Under the pieces are notes generated by a model. That model did not search any database. It was not told the DNA's origin and worked only from the letters and a program-made list of their open reading frames with translations. A stretch of 64,000 nt of DNA from the NCBI RefSeq assembly GCF_015679185.1, contig NZ_CP064939.1:4216001-4280000 (forward strand), in the 5' to 3' direction. Below, piece after piece: positions 1 through 8,564 of the stretch. The DNA comes from Pedobacter endophyticus (GTDB lineage: Bacteria > Bacteroidota > Bacteroidia > Sphingobacteriales > Sphingobacteriaceae). Numbering within the stretch: position 1 is the stretch's first letter; each line of letters starts with the position of its first letter. The translations under genes and the position numbers were made by a program.

Positions 1-502
1 AACGCTTCGAAATTTTTGCATCTACAAATTCGCAACTGTTCGCGAAATACTGCTCATCGTAAAATTTAACGAATACAATTAACGCCCCTGTGCGGGTTTT
101 TTTCATGCTTTTGCAGGCATCAATTATAGGCTTAATTCTGGTCAGATTATTTCGTTCTATTTCTTTGCGACCAAATAAATAACCCCACCAGGCCTTGTTT
201 TTTTGCAGGAAAGCATTTTTGCCAATGAGCAGCAGAAACCGTCTGATTTCCGGATGGAAAATCACAATCAAGGCGATAATCCCCACGCTCATAAATTTCT
301 CTATAATGGTAGTTAGCAATTTCATGTGTAGCGCATCAACCACACGATAAAAGATTGCAATAATGAGCATACCAACCAACAAGTTTACGGCAAGTGTATT
401 GCGAATTAAAGTGTAAACATAGTAAATCAGCAGAGCCACCAGTATGACATCCACCACATCAGTTGGCGAAATTTTTAGAAAATCAAAATCAAATCCTTTC
501 AT
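1..502 (-). CDS. dacA: Diadenylate cyclase CdaA/DacA family, N-terminal part (gene runs off the left edge)
   Basis: Reading the minus strand from the ATG at 500-502 gives about 167 residues before the window ends. Three hydrophobic segments (about residues 17-33, 38-55 and 68-84) are followed by FHPEIRRFLLLIG and a linker, then TRTGALIVF near residues 136-144, which matches the opening of the DAC domain. In this family the membrane-anchored enzyme joins two ATP into cyclic di-AMP, a signal for cell-wall and potassium balance. The catalytic DGA and RHR motifs would lie beyond the left edge and cannot be checked. It lies downstream of folP on the same strand, a pairing seen in other Bacteroidota, but a repeat-filled gap of about 720 bases separates them here. 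Confidence 0.88.
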   Translation of the reverse strand, partial: MKGFDFDFLKISPTDVVDVILVALLIYYVYTLIRNTLAVNLLVGMLIIAIFYRVVDALHMKLLTTIIEKFMSVGIIALIVIFHPEIRRFLLLIGKNAFLQKNKAWWGYLFGRKEIERNNLTRIKPIIDACKSMKKTRTGALIVFVKFYDEQYFANSCEFVDAKISKR

Positions 503-596
503 TTAGCGCAAGATAGTTTAAATCGGTTAATTGTTTATTTTGTTGGAAGGGAAATCTTTAAATTTTTGCAGAATTTCTCACGCTTCGAACCAACCG

Positions 597-614
597 TCGT
601 CCCGCGGGATGACC
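597..614. repeat. Short GTC...GAC palindrome
   Basis: Nearly perfect palindrome with a GTC start and GAC end around a CCCGCGGG centre. It lies just outside the larger nested palindrome at 650-875 and shares its GTCAT/ATGAC-type ends. Confidence 0.5.
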
Positions 615-649
615 GGTTTTATGGCTGTCATCTTGAGTGTAACGCGTGT

Positions 650-875
650 CCCGATGCTTCCTATCGTGTGGACACATCTCGTTTTATGCGCCGTCATTCC
701 CGCGTAGGCGGGAATCTTAATGCTGGGCGCCCAATTTATTGCGCATTAGGATCCCCAGTCAAGCTGAGGATGACGACCGTTCTTAGAAAACGCCATAAAA
801 TGTGTTGTCATTTTAATGGTTTCAGCTCGTAAAACGATATTTCAAAAATGTGTCCACACGATAGGATGCATCGGG
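650..875. repeat. Nested palindromic element with 28-bp terminal arms
   Basis: The outer arms at 650-677 and 848-875 are inverted copies matching at 27 of 28 bases. Inside is a second palindrome that opens with GTCATTCCCGCG (693-704) and closes with GAGGATGACGAC (767-778). No ORF in the element looks like a gene. The inner core recurs at 24430-24519 inside a different pair of outer arms. It looks like a non-coding, REP- or MITE-like mobile hairpin. Confidence 0.6.
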
Positions 876-1034
876 GAAGGATCCGCAAGCGATGAAACGC
901 AGACCATCAACAAACCACCGAGCAAAAAGAGAAGTGAGTCAGCAAAGTGTCTAACTTTTTGGGGGCACGCTTTAAAAACGGCAGTCTGAGCGGAGTTGAA
1001 GACTTTTTCTCATAGAATAATTGATAAGCATCTG

Positions 1035-1083
1035 CCTTTCGACTAGCCTGTATTGAGCGTAGCCGAAATGCTCAGGGTGACAT
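1035..1083. repeat. Interspersed TTCGAC...CTCAGGGTGACA element
   Basis: Degenerate inverted-repeat element containing TTTCGACTAG and CTCAGGGTGACATTG. Related copies occur at 18205-18265, 58778-58945, 62775-62852 and 62985-63068. It lies in the folP-dacA gap, which holds no convincing gene. The rest of 876-1223 shows nothing else recognisable. Confidence 0.5.
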
Positions 1084-1223
1084 TGTTTTATAATTTCTTT
1101 TTAACTAAACGACTTTGTGCGGATGCTTTCCCGAGATTCCAATAGCAACAGCAACTCACCTTATTGCGATTTCAAAACAATACATCAACATGATTGACGA
1201 TTAAGACTGTGGCAGCAAACCAG

Positions 1224-2081
1224 TTAACCTTTCGTCATCCGCTCTACCAACTTCACACACTCAACAGCTTCCTTTACATCATGAACCCTTAAAATGCCGG
1301 CTCCTTTTTGCAGCGCAATGGTATTTAGCACCGAAGTTCCGTTTAACGACTCGGCCGCTGTAATGTTCAGCGCTTTGTAAATCATGCCCTTTCTCGAAAA
1401 ACCGACCAAAACCGGGAGTTTAAATATTTTGAACGCCTCCAGTTCATTCAATAACTGGTAGTTGTGCGACATCGTTTTTCCGAAGCCAAATCCCGGATCG
1501 ATAACCACGTCATGCACATTTAACTTTCTTAGCTCTGCTACTTTCCTTGCGAAATAATCTACAACCTCAAGCGTAACATTTCCGTAAGCCGGGTTAAGGT
1601 GCATGTTTTGAGGTGTTCCCTGCATGTGCATAATCATATAGGGAACCTGTAAGTTGGCTACCGTTTTCAACATCATCTCGTCCATATCGCCACTCGAAAT
1701 GTCGTTTACAATATGCGCACCCGCCTGTATGGCTTCTTCGGCAACGCGGGACCTAAAAGTGTCAATAGAAAAAACAGCGTCGGGAAACTCTTTGGCCAAA
1801 ACCTCAATAATGGGTACTACCCGCTGCAACTCTTCATCGGTTGAAATATCTTTCGCCCCCGGACGAGAGGAATATCCACCAACATCGATAAAAGCCGCCC
1901 CCTCATTTAAAAACTGTTCTGTTTTGGCAATGGCCTCTTTAATGGTGGTGTTTCGGCTATCGGGATAAAAAGAGTCGGGAGTGATGTTCAGAATTCCCAT
2001 CACCTTTGGCGTACTTAAATCGATTAATTTACCTTTGATGTTTAGGCTCCGCTTCGGTTCAAAAAAGTTTTTTTCTGCCAT
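1224..2081 (-). CDS. folP: Dihydropteroate synthase
   Basis: 285 residues, normal for the family. It condenses 6-hydroxymethyl-dihydropterin pyrophosphate with p-aminobenzoate to dihydropteroate in cytoplasmic folate synthesis, and is the sulfonamide target. Visible signatures are MGILNITPDSFYPDSR (residues 28-43), DVGGYSSRPGA (about 66-76), SIDTFR in the TIM barrel, VNDISSG, DPGFGFGKT and VGFSRKG. The ATG at 2079-2081 is used. It is divergent from the DUF1599 gene, about 97 bases away, so the two starts share a promoter region. Confidence 0.97.
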   Translation of the reverse strand: MAEKNFFEPKRSLNIKGKLIDLSTPKVMGILNITPDSFYPDSRNTTIKEAIAKTEQFLNEGAAFIDVGGYSSRPGAKDISTDEELQRVVPIIEVLAKEFPDAVFSIDTFRSRVAEEAIQAGAHIVNDISSGDMDEMMLKTVANLQVPYMIMHMQGTPQNMHLNPAYGNVTLEVVDYFARKVAELRKLNVHDVVIDPGFGFGKTMSHNYQLLNELEAFKIFKLPVLVGFSRKGMIYKALNITAAESLNGTSVLNTIALQKGAGILRVHDVKEAVECVKLVERMTKG

Positions 2082-2178
2082 AATAAACCCTTTCGGGATT
2101 TGTGTTTCGCTATAAAAATGTATCTTTAGCTTTTGTTTTTTCCCAACAAAAATACATTAAACTAAATAATTTACCGAA

Positions 2179-2724
2179 TTGGCACAAACAAATACCGCTG
2201 TAGCGTTTGATGAAGTAATCGCTGTTTGCAGATCTTTATTTCTTAAAAAAACAAAAGATTATGGAACAGCGTGGCGCATTCTCAGACCAAGTTCTATTAC
2301 CGATCAAATATTTATAAAAGCACAACGCATTCGTACATTAGAAGAGAAAAAGGTAAGTTTGGTTGGCGAAAACATCACTTCAGAATATATCGGGATTGTT
2401 AATTATTGTGTAATTGCAATGATGCAACTGGAATTAACAGATGGCGAACCCAACGAACTTCCGTTTGAGCAAGTAGAAAGTTTGTTCGAGGCAAAAGTGA
2501 AGGAGACCAAGGATTTGATGTTTGCCAAAAACCACGATTACGGAGAAGCCTGGCGAGAAATGCGCATCAGTTCGCTTACAGATTTAATTTTGATGAAGAT
2601 TTTTCGCGTAAAGCAAATCGAAGATAACGAAGGACAAACACTGGCCTCTGAAGGCGTGAAAGCGAATTATCAAGATATGCTCAACTATTCGGTTTTTGCA
2701 CTCATTAAATTAGGAGTTAAATAA
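2179..2724 (+). CDS. DUF1599 domain protein, internally duplicated
   Basis: 181 residues beginning with a TTG codon at 2179; no ATG lies further upstream in frame. The protein has two copies of the same module: KTKDYGTAWRILRPSSITDQ near residues 21-40 and KNHDYGEAWREMRISSLTDL near 115-134, each followed by a conserved K...R...E helix. This matches DUF1599, whose biochemical role is not established; an association with nucleotide modification has been suggested for the domain. The BT_3928-like gene follows after 5 bases, so the two are probably cotranscribed. Confidence 0.85.
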   Translation: MAQTNTAVAFDEVIAVCRSLFLKKTKDYGTAWRILRPSSITDQIFIKAQRIRTLEEKKVSLVGENITSEYIGIVNYCVIAMMQLELTDGEPNELPFEQVESLFEAKVKETKDLMFAKNHDYGEAWREMRISSLTDLILMKIFRVKQIEDNEGQTLASEGVKANYQDMLNYSVFALIKLGVK

Positions 2725-2729
2725 AATAA

Positions 2730-3881
2730 ATGAAGAACATAGTTTTAGGCTTTTCGAGGTTTTTTGTCGGCGTACTTTTTATATTCTCAGGATTAATAAA
2801 AGCTAATGATCCTTTGGGTTTCGGCTATAAGCTGCAAGAATATTTCGATGTTTTTCATTTAAGCTTTTTAAATGGCGCTGCAACCGGAATTGCCATTTTG
2901 CTATGTACCTTAGAAATTGTACTCGGCGCATTGCTGCTATTTGGTTTTTGGAGCAGAAAAGTAGCCTGGGGTTTATTGCTTCTAATTGTATTTTTTACGC
3001 TCTTAACGTTCGTTTCTGCTGCGTTTAAAGTAGTAACCAGCTGCGGCTGTTTTGGCGACGCCATTCCGCTAACCCCTTGGCAATCTTTCAGTAAAGATGT
3101 TGTTCTGCTGGTTTTAATTATTATAATCTTTGTAAATAAGGATTTAATACGACCAATTTTTAAGAAGGAATCAACGCAAAGGAACATTGCAATTGTGGTT
3201 ACGTTGCTTTCTTTGGGTTTCGGCCTTTTTACCTACAATGTTTTGCCCGTTATCGATTTTCTTCCTTATAAAGTCGGCGCCCATATCCCGTCATTAATGG
3301 TGATTCCTCCGGGAGAAAAACCTGATGAATTTGAGATCATGTATCACCTTAAGAACAAAAAAACCAAGGCCGAGAAAGACATGAGCGATAAAGCGTATTT
3401 AAAGACGGAAATTTGGAAAGACGACAACTGGGAAATTGTTGGTGAGCCCCAAAAGCGCCTGGTTAAAAAAGGTTTTGAGCCCAAAATAAAGGATTTAATT
3501 ATTACCGATGCCTCTGGTACCGACTACACCAAAGAGTTGATCGAAAACCCATACTATAATCTGATCTTTGTAGCTTACGATTTGAAAAATGCTGACGAAA
3601 AAGCAATTGGCAAGTTAAATGCGCTTGCTTTAAACGCTACGCAACAGTTTAACATTCGTTCGGTACTGTTAACATCCAACTCAGCGCAGGATGCAGAAGC
3701 GTTTATCAAGAAAAACAACCTTTTCTCGGAGGTTTTTTATGCTGATGCAGTGCCTTTGAAAAGCATGGTGAGGGCAAACCCCGGAATTTTATTATTGCGT
3801 AATGGCGTAGTGGTAAACAAATGGCATTACCATAACGTACCCACTTTTGATCAATTGAGCAGAAAATACTTCGATAAATAA
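2730..3881 (+). CDS. BT_3928-type DoxX/MauE membrane protein with C-terminal thioredoxin-like region
   Basis: 383 residues. The N-terminal half has about four membrane helices (residues 5-25, 48-72, 78-98, 118-138) in a DoxX/MauE arrangement, with a TSCGCFGD cysteine motif near residues 105-112 of the kind found in MauE-like redox proteins. Another helix lies near 150-170. The C-terminal part (about 175-383) resembles the periplasmic thioredoxin-like region of the BT_3928 family. The role is probably envelope thiol redox chemistry, but this is inference. The stop overlaps the next ATG (TAATG), showing an operon with the ABC permease. Confidence 0.82.
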   Translation: MKNIVLGFSRFFVGVLFIFSGLIKANDPLGFGYKLQEYFDVFHLSFLNGAATGIAILLCTLEIVLGALLLFGFWSRKVAWGLLLLIVFFTLLTFVSAAFKVVTSCGCFGDAIPLTPWQSFSKDVVLLVLIIIIFVNKDLIRPIFKKESTQRNIAIVVTLLSLGFGLFTYNVLPVIDFLPYKVGAHIPSLMVIPPGEKPDEFEIMYHLKNKKTKAEKDMSDKAYLKTEIWKDDNWEIVGEPQKRLVKKGFEPKIKDLIITDASGTDYTKELIENPYYNLIFVAYDLKNADEKAIGKLNALALNATQQFNIRSVLLTSNSAQDAEAFIKKNNLFSEVFYADAVPLKSMVRANPGILLLRNGVVVNKWHYHNVPTFDQLSRKYFDK

Positions 3882-4936
3882 TGATTGGATATGCACTAAA
3901 AAAATTGCTGTATGGCCTGTTGGTTATGGCTGGCGTTGTGCTGGTTGTTTTTGTGCTCTTTAATATTTTGCCCGGCGATCCGGCCCGAATGACTATGGGG
4001 CAGCGCTCAGACGTACAGTCGCTCGAAGCCGTTCGTAAAGAGTTTGGCCTCGATCGATCCAAGCCTATGCAGTTTGTACTTTATGTAAACGATCTTTCGC
4101 CCATTAGTGTGCTCGATAACGACAGCACAACACAAACAAAGTACCATTACGCCAAATTGATCGATTTCAATGAAAAAGCATTGGTGCTAAAATGGCCGTA
4201 CCTTCGAAATTCTTATCAAACCAAGCGAGACGTAACGCAAATACTCGCCGAAACCGTTCCAAATACGTTTATTCTAGCTTTGACGGCAATGATCTTCGCC
4301 ACCATTATCGGCGTATTGTTAGGTGTGCTCTCTGCCGTTTACAAAGATTCGTGGATCGACAAAGCTGCAAACACCTTCGCTATTTTGGGGATTTCTGCAC
4401 CTTCGTTTTTTGCGGGCATCATCATCGCCTGGCTTTTCGGATTTGTACTGAGCGATTATACAGGTTTAAAAATGAGCGGAAGCCTGTATTCTTACGATCC
4501 TTTTAACGGTGAGATTTTAACATTAAGAAATCTTTGGCTGCCGATGATTACACTCGGTTTAAGGCCACTGGCGATAATTGTTCAGCTTACCAGAAGTGCC
4601 ATGTTAGATGTGCTTGCCCAGGATTACATCCGTACCGCCCGGGCAAAGGGCTTAAGCAGGCGATCAATTATTTATAAGCATGCATTAAAAAATGCCATGA
4701 ACCCGGTAATCACGGCTATTTCTGGTTGGTTTGCATCGCTTTTGGCTGGTTCGTTCTTTGTAGAATATATTTTTGGCTACAACGGGTTGGGCAGAACAAC
4801 CGTTGCCGCGTTAGAAATGTCTGACTTCCCGGTTGTAATGGGATCGATATTGTTTATCGCCTTCGTTTTTGTAGTCATCAATATCCTTGTCGATATTTTA
4901 TATGCTTATGTCGACCCACGGGTTAAATTGGCTTAA
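3881..4936 (+). CDS. DppB/OppB-type ABC transporter permease
   Basis: 351 residues with six probable membrane helices and the classic N-terminus of peptide-transporter permeases (VLFNILPGDPARMTMGQ). The EAA-type cytoplasmic loop is visible as IRTARAKGLSRRSIIYKHALKN (split here across residues 246-268). The C-terminal LLAGSFFVEYIFGYNGLGR is typical of DppB. The family forms a heterodimeric permease with a DppC partner and two ATPases for peptide or nickel import. None of those partners is encoded next to it, so they must be elsewhere. It contains a long insertion (about residues 68-110) common in Bacteroidota members. Confidence 0.9.
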   Translation: MIGYALKKLLYGLLVMAGVVLVVFVLFNILPGDPARMTMGQRSDVQSLEAVRKEFGLDRSKPMQFVLYVNDLSPISVLDNDSTTQTKYHYAKLIDFNEKALVLKWPYLRNSYQTKRDVTQILAETVPNTFILALTAMIFATIIGVLLGVLSAVYKDSWIDKAANTFAILGISAPSFFAGIIIAWLFGFVLSDYTGLKMSGSLYSYDPFNGEILTLRNLWLPMITLGLRPLAIIVQLTRSAMLDVLAQDYIRTARAKGLSRRSIIYKHALKNAMNPVITAISGWFASLLAGSFFVEYIFGYNGLGRTTVAALEMSDFPVVMGSILFIAFVFVVINILVDILYAYVDPRVKLA

Positions 4937-4937
4937 G

Positions 4938-5384
4938 ATGAAAGAAGAAGAAATCACTAATTATACCGAGCTTGCAGACGGGCAAATTATCAAAATATTT
5001 AAACAGGCAACCGTTCAGCTGCCCGGTGCAGAAAGATTATTTAGTCATATCCTCAATGCGCAGCACATTTGGGCGTACCGGATTTCGGGTGAAGAACCGC
5101 TTTACGGGGTTTGGGATATCCATCAAAAAGAAAGTTTCGAACAGATCTCTATTGATAATTTTAAGCGAATCAGAAACATATTGAAAGCGGGTTCCTTAGA
5201 AAAGCAAATTACATACAGCAATTCGAGAAATGTCCAATTTGAAAATCAAATAGATCAAATCTTATTTCATTTATTTAATCATTCTACTTATCACCGCGGG
5301 CAGGTAGTAACGTTGTTGAAAAAAGAGGGCTTTGAACCTCCGGTAACCGATTATATTATATTAAAACGCGACCATTTGTTATAG
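4938..5384 (+). CDS. DinB family protein
   Basis: 148 residues from the ATG at 4938, which lies directly after the permease stop. An upstream in-frame ATG at 4887 would overlap the permease and looks non-native. The pattern is a four-helix DinB/YfiT fold with three metal-ligand histidines: ILNAQHIW near residue 38, and FNHSTYHRGQV near 111-121. The family includes metal-dependent thiol transferases and proteins of unknown substrate. It is probably translationally coupled to the ABC permease gene. Confidence 0.85.
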   Translation: MKEEEITNYTELADGQIIKIFKQATVQLPGAERLFSHILNAQHIWAYRISGEEPLYGVWDIHQKESFEQISIDNFKRIRNILKAGSLEKQITYSNSRNVQFENQIDQILFHLFNHSTYHRGQVVTLLKKEGFEPPVTDYIILKRDHLL

Positions 5385-5403
5385 GTCGGATAGAATAAAC
5401 AGC

Positions 5404-5907
5404 ATGAAAATTTTCCTAATCGGCTATATGGGCTGCGGCAAAAGCACAAAGGCGAAGCAATTAGCGCATCGTTTAAATTGTCCTGTAATTGATTTAGATG
5501 CAGAAATTGTAGCGAAAACAGGTAAAACTATTGCCGAGTATTTCGCCGAGTTTGGAGAAAGCGGCTTCAGAGATTATGAAAGTGAAATGCTTAAAACATT
5601 CGATTATCCTGAGCATTGCGTGATAGCAACCGGGGGCGGATTACCATGTTTTTTTGATAATATGGACTGGATGAATGCAAATGGTGAAACGGTTTATCTT
5701 GAGATGGAACCGGCTGCCTTGGTATCGAGACTGCATAACCGTCAAAAACGGCCGTTGATAAAAGATTTGGATGATGATCAGCTTTTGGAATTTATTAAAG
5801 TTAAACTGCAAGAAAGAGCGCCTTTTTATACCAAAGCAAAGATAATTGTTGATGCCTTTGATCTCGATGGTGAGAAACTGGAACAGGCCATCAAGTCGGA
5901 GGGTTAG
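5404..5907 (+). CDS. aroK: Shikimate kinase
   Basis: 167 residues, typical length. The Walker A loop is IGYMGCGKSTKAKQ (residues 6-19). The shikimate-binding DLDAEIV follows near 31-37, then FGESGFRDYE near 49-58, the ATGGGLPC phosphate loop near 74-81, and the lid RPLIKD near 115-120. It phosphorylates shikimate at the 3-hydroxyl in chorismate synthesis, in the cytoplasm. It starts 20 bases after the DinB stop and may belong to the same transcript. Confidence 0.96.
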   Translation: MKIFLIGYMGCGKSTKAKQLAHRLNCPVIDLDAEIVAKTGKTIAEYFAEFGESGFRDYESEMLKTFDYPEHCVIATGGGLPCFFDNMDWMNANGETVYLEMEPAALVSRLHNRQKRPLIKDLDDDQLLEFIKVKLQERAPFYTKAKIIVDAFDLDGEKLEQAIKSEG

Positions 5908-5934
5908 AAGGCGGAAGGGAGTGGGTTTAACCCA

Positions 5935-6020
5935 AAAGCTGAAAGCGAAAAGAGGCAAGAATCCCTGGTCTGAAGTCCGGAGTCAGAAAGACTAAGGGAA
6001 AGGACTAAAAGTGCAGAAAG
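5935..6020. repeat. Degenerate heptamer-type array downstream of aroK
   Basis: The purine-rich spacer breaks into consecutive 7-base words that share AAAG- or AGTC-like cores with variable flanks. It is less regular than the arrays at 48524-48614 or 49665-49748. It sits between the convergent aroK and crtD genes and no gene is visible in it. Confidence 0.45.
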
Positions 6021-6061
6021 TTGAGTATGCCAAACTTGATATTGATACGCACTTCTTGATA

Positions 6062-7540
6062 CTATAATCCTTTAATCCCCAAATCCTGATCGATTATTTT
6101 GGCCGATAGCAAGGCCAACGGAATGCCACCGCCCGGGTGTACACTGCCGCCGCAAAAATAAAGCCCCTCAATTTGTGAACTAAAATTTGGATGCCTTAAA
6201 AATGCTGCGAACTGGTTGTTTGAGCTGTTGCCGTAAAGCGATCCCTGGTACGAACCTGTGTTCAGTTCAATACCCCGCGGGTCAAGCACGCGTTCGCAAA
6301 CGATGTCATCGTTAATCGTTTTCTTTAATATGCTATTGACCTTCTGTAAGATGTTTTGCTTCGCTTGGGTGATCAGTTTATCCCAGTCCTGACCTTTATT
6401 TGCCGGAACATTGATCATCACAAACCAGTTTTCGCAACCGGCTGGTGCATCGCTCTCAATGTGTTTCGAAGTAATGTTAATGTAAATCGTGGGGTCGTGA
6501 TACGGGGCTTCCGCTTTCCAAATCGAGTCGAACTCTGCTTTATAATCCTTAGCAAAAAAAATGTTGTGTAAACCCAGTTCCGGATGGCTACTTTTTACGC
6601 CCCAATAAAAAATCAAGGCCGAGCTGCTTCTTTCCTGACTCAATAATTTTTCGGGAGCTGGAAAAGCCTTTAACAGCTTTCTGTACGTAAACCAAATGTC
6701 CAAATTCGAAATTACAACGCTCGATGCGATCAGTTTGTCGCTGATTTTAATACCGGTGACCACTTTGTTGTCATACACGATTTCATCAACCCTCGAATTC
6801 ATCAAAAATTTTACGCCGAGGTCTTTCGCCAGTTTAACAAGCGCATCGATGATGCCATACATGCCATTTTTAGGCAAGAATGCGCCGAAATGGTATTCAA
6901 AATGTGGAATAACGTTTAGCGTAGCCGGTGCCTGATACGGATTTGATCCATTATAGGTAGCGTATCTGTTAAAAATCTGCGTTATTCTTTCGTCCGTAAA
7001 AGAGCTTTCATTCGCCTTCGCCTGTGTCCTGAAAGCGTCTATTTGCCCAAATCTAAAAACCGATCTCAACGTATCCCAATGTAAATAACTTTTAATTTTG
7101 TGGAGTGATCTTTCCAGAAAAACCCGATGTGTGATGTCATAAATCGTTTCGCTTTTTTTCAAAAAACGTTTCACTTCTTTCGCGCTTGATTGCGTTCTTT
7201 GCTCAATTTCTGCCGCAAACTTATTCAAATCTGTATGTGCGGTCAACCTTAACCCGTCTTCGTAAAAATAGCGGCAAACTTCATTCAGCTTTTCATATTC
7301 GAAATAGTCTTTTGGGTTTTTTCCGGCCAGTTCGAAAAGTTCATCAACGTATTGTGGCATGGTAAACAGGCTTGGCCCGGCATCAAATCTGAAGCCCTCG
7401 AGCTTAATCTCAGCGAGCTTACCACCCGGATAAGCGTTAGCCTCAAAAACCGCTACATCGAAACCTTTTACAGCCATTCTAATTGCCGAAGCAATTCCGG
7501 CAACCCCAGCTCCTATAATTATTGCTTTTGGTTTAGGCAT
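6062..7540 (-). CDS. crtD: CrtI-family carotenoid desaturase, probably 1-hydroxycarotenoid 3,4-desaturase (CrtD)
   Basis: 492 residues. The N-terminal dinucleotide fold AIIIGAGVAGIASAIRMA (residues 6-23) binds FAD, and the family C-terminal signature is present as GLYFCGGSVHPGGGIPLALLS. Central blocks LFTMPQYVDELF and YATYNGSNPYQAPATLN fit phytoene-desaturase-type enzymes. The segment HNIFFAKDY and the stretch YINITSKHIESDAPAGCENW favour the CrtD branch over CrtI, but this is pattern memory, not a phylogeny. CrtD would add the 3',4' double bond after CruF hydrates the open end of the carotenoid. cruF and crtW homologues lie 9-12 kb away in this window. Confidence 0.8.
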   Translation of the reverse strand: MPKPKAIIIGAGVAGIASAIRMAVKGFDVAVFEANAYPGGKLAEIKLEGFRFDAGPSLFTMPQYVDELFELAGKNPKDYFEYEKLNEVCRYFYEDGLRLTAHTDLNKFAAEIEQRTQSSAKEVKRFLKKSETIYDITHRVFLERSLHKIKSYLHWDTLRSVFRFGQIDAFRTQAKANESSFTDERITQIFNRYATYNGSNPYQAPATLNVIPHFEYHFGAFLPKNGMYGIIDALVKLAKDLGVKFLMNSRVDEIVYDNKVVTGIKISDKLIASSVVISNLDIWFTYRKLLKAFPAPEKLLSQERSSSALIFYWGVKSSHPELGLHNIFFAKDYKAEFDSIWKAEAPYHDPTIYINITSKHIESDAPAGCENWFVMINVPANKGQDWDKLITQAKQNILQKVNSILKKTINDDIVCERVLDPRGIELNTGSYQGSLYGNSSNNQFAAFLRHPNFSSQIEGLYFCGGSVHPGGGIPLALLSAKIIDQDLGIKGL

Positions 7541-7579
7541 GCTGCGAAAATAGGATAAAAATATTTATTAACTTATGGC

Positions 7580-8563
7580 ATGAACAAGGGTGAAATAATT
7601 ATTTACAAAAACGATATGGGCTTGCCAGCAATTGAGGTTGCTTTACAAGGGGAAACTGTTTGGTTAACGCAAAGACAAATGGCGCAATTATTTGATAAAG
7701 ATTATAAAACAATTTCTAAACATATTATTAATGTTTTTAAAGAGGGTGAACTACTACGAGAGGCAGTTGTCGCAAAAAAGGCGACAACTGCCTCGGACGG
7801 CAAAACATATCAAATTGAACATTATAGTTTAGACGTTATTATCTCAGTAGGTTACCGTGTAAAATCTAAAGAAGGTACGAGGTTTCGTATTTGGGCCAAT
7901 CAAGTTTTAAAAGATTACCTGATCAATGGTTATGCGCTGAACAACAAAAAATTGCAAGAACAAAGCCAGCAACTGGCCCAACTTAAACAAGCTATTAAAT
8001 TAGTAAATAGCGTACAAAACAAGCAGTTGCTAAATGATGAGCAATTGAAAAGCACTTTCAAAATTCTAGTTGATTATGTATATGCGCTTGATGTACTGGA
8101 TCGTTACGATCATCAAAAACTAGAACATACTGTATCAAATTTAAAGGGAAATTTTAAAATAGACTACGAATCTGCAGTCGAAGCTATTAACGATTTACGC
8201 TATAAATTTGGTGGAAGCAAACTATTCGGTAACCAAAAAGACCAATCTTTTAGAAGTTCATTATCTACTATTTATCAAACATTTGATGGGGAAGAACTAT
8301 ATCCAAGTTTGGAAGAGAAGGCCGCAAATCTGCTCTATTTTGTTGTAAAAAATCACTCTTTTACTGATGGAAACAAACGGATTGCAGCATTTTTGTTCAT
8401 TTGGTTTTTAGACCGAAACAAAATGCTTTATCGAGAAGATGGCAGCAAACGAATTGCCGACAATGCGTTGGTTGCGCTCACTTTATTAATTGCCGAAAGC
8501 AATCCTTTGGAAAAAGAAATGATGATAAAAGTCGTTACCAATTTAATAAACGATAAAAATTAA
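7580..8563 (+). CDS. RhuM-Fic/DOC fusion protein
   Basis: 327 residues. The N-terminal part (about 1-125) matches the RhuM/virulence-protein module: ETVWLTQRQMAQLFDKD, then a short basic stretch, ASDGKTYQIEHY, and VGYRVKSKEGTRFRIWA. The C-terminal Fic/DOC domain carries the full active-site motif HSFTDGNKRIAAF near residues 264-276, so the catalytic His and the anion-binding GN-R residues are present. Fic enzymes usually transfer AMP or another phosphate-containing group to a protein target; the target here is unknown. No antitoxin gene is adjacent. The gene is a single unit ending one base before the convergent M28 peptidase stop. A perfect 14-bp hairpin lies inside the coding sequence at 7760-7794. 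Confidence 0.88.
   Translation: MNKGEIIIYKNDMGLPAIEVALQGETVWLTQRQMAQLFDKDYKTISKHIINVFKEGELLREAVVAKKATTASDGKTYQIEHYSLDVIISVGYRVKSKEGTRFRIWANQVLKDYLINGYALNNKKLQEQSQQLAQLKQAIKLVNSVQNKQLLNDEQLKSTFKILVDYVYALDVLDRYDHQKLEHTVSNLKGNFKIDYESAVEAINDLRYKFGGSKLFGNQKDQSFRSSLSTIYQTFDGEELYPSLEEKAANLLYFVVKNHSFTDGNKRIAAFLFIWFLDRNKMLYREDGSKRIADNALVALTLLIAESNPLEKEMMIKVVTNLINDKN
7760..7794. repeat. Perfect 14-bp inverted repeat inside the RhuM-Fic coding sequence
   Basis: GAGGCAGTTGTCGC at 7760-7773 and GCGACAACTGCCTC at 7781-7794 are exact reverse complements around a 7-base A-rich loop. In frame it encodes EAVVA-KK-ATTAS, between the RhuM HTH-like part and ASDGKTY. Confidence 0.9.
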
Positions 8564-8564
8564 C

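Noticed and set aside
566..832. Possible 88-residue protein on the plus strand
   Set aside because: It lies wholly in nested palindromic repeat DNA; composition and lack of any domain point to chance.
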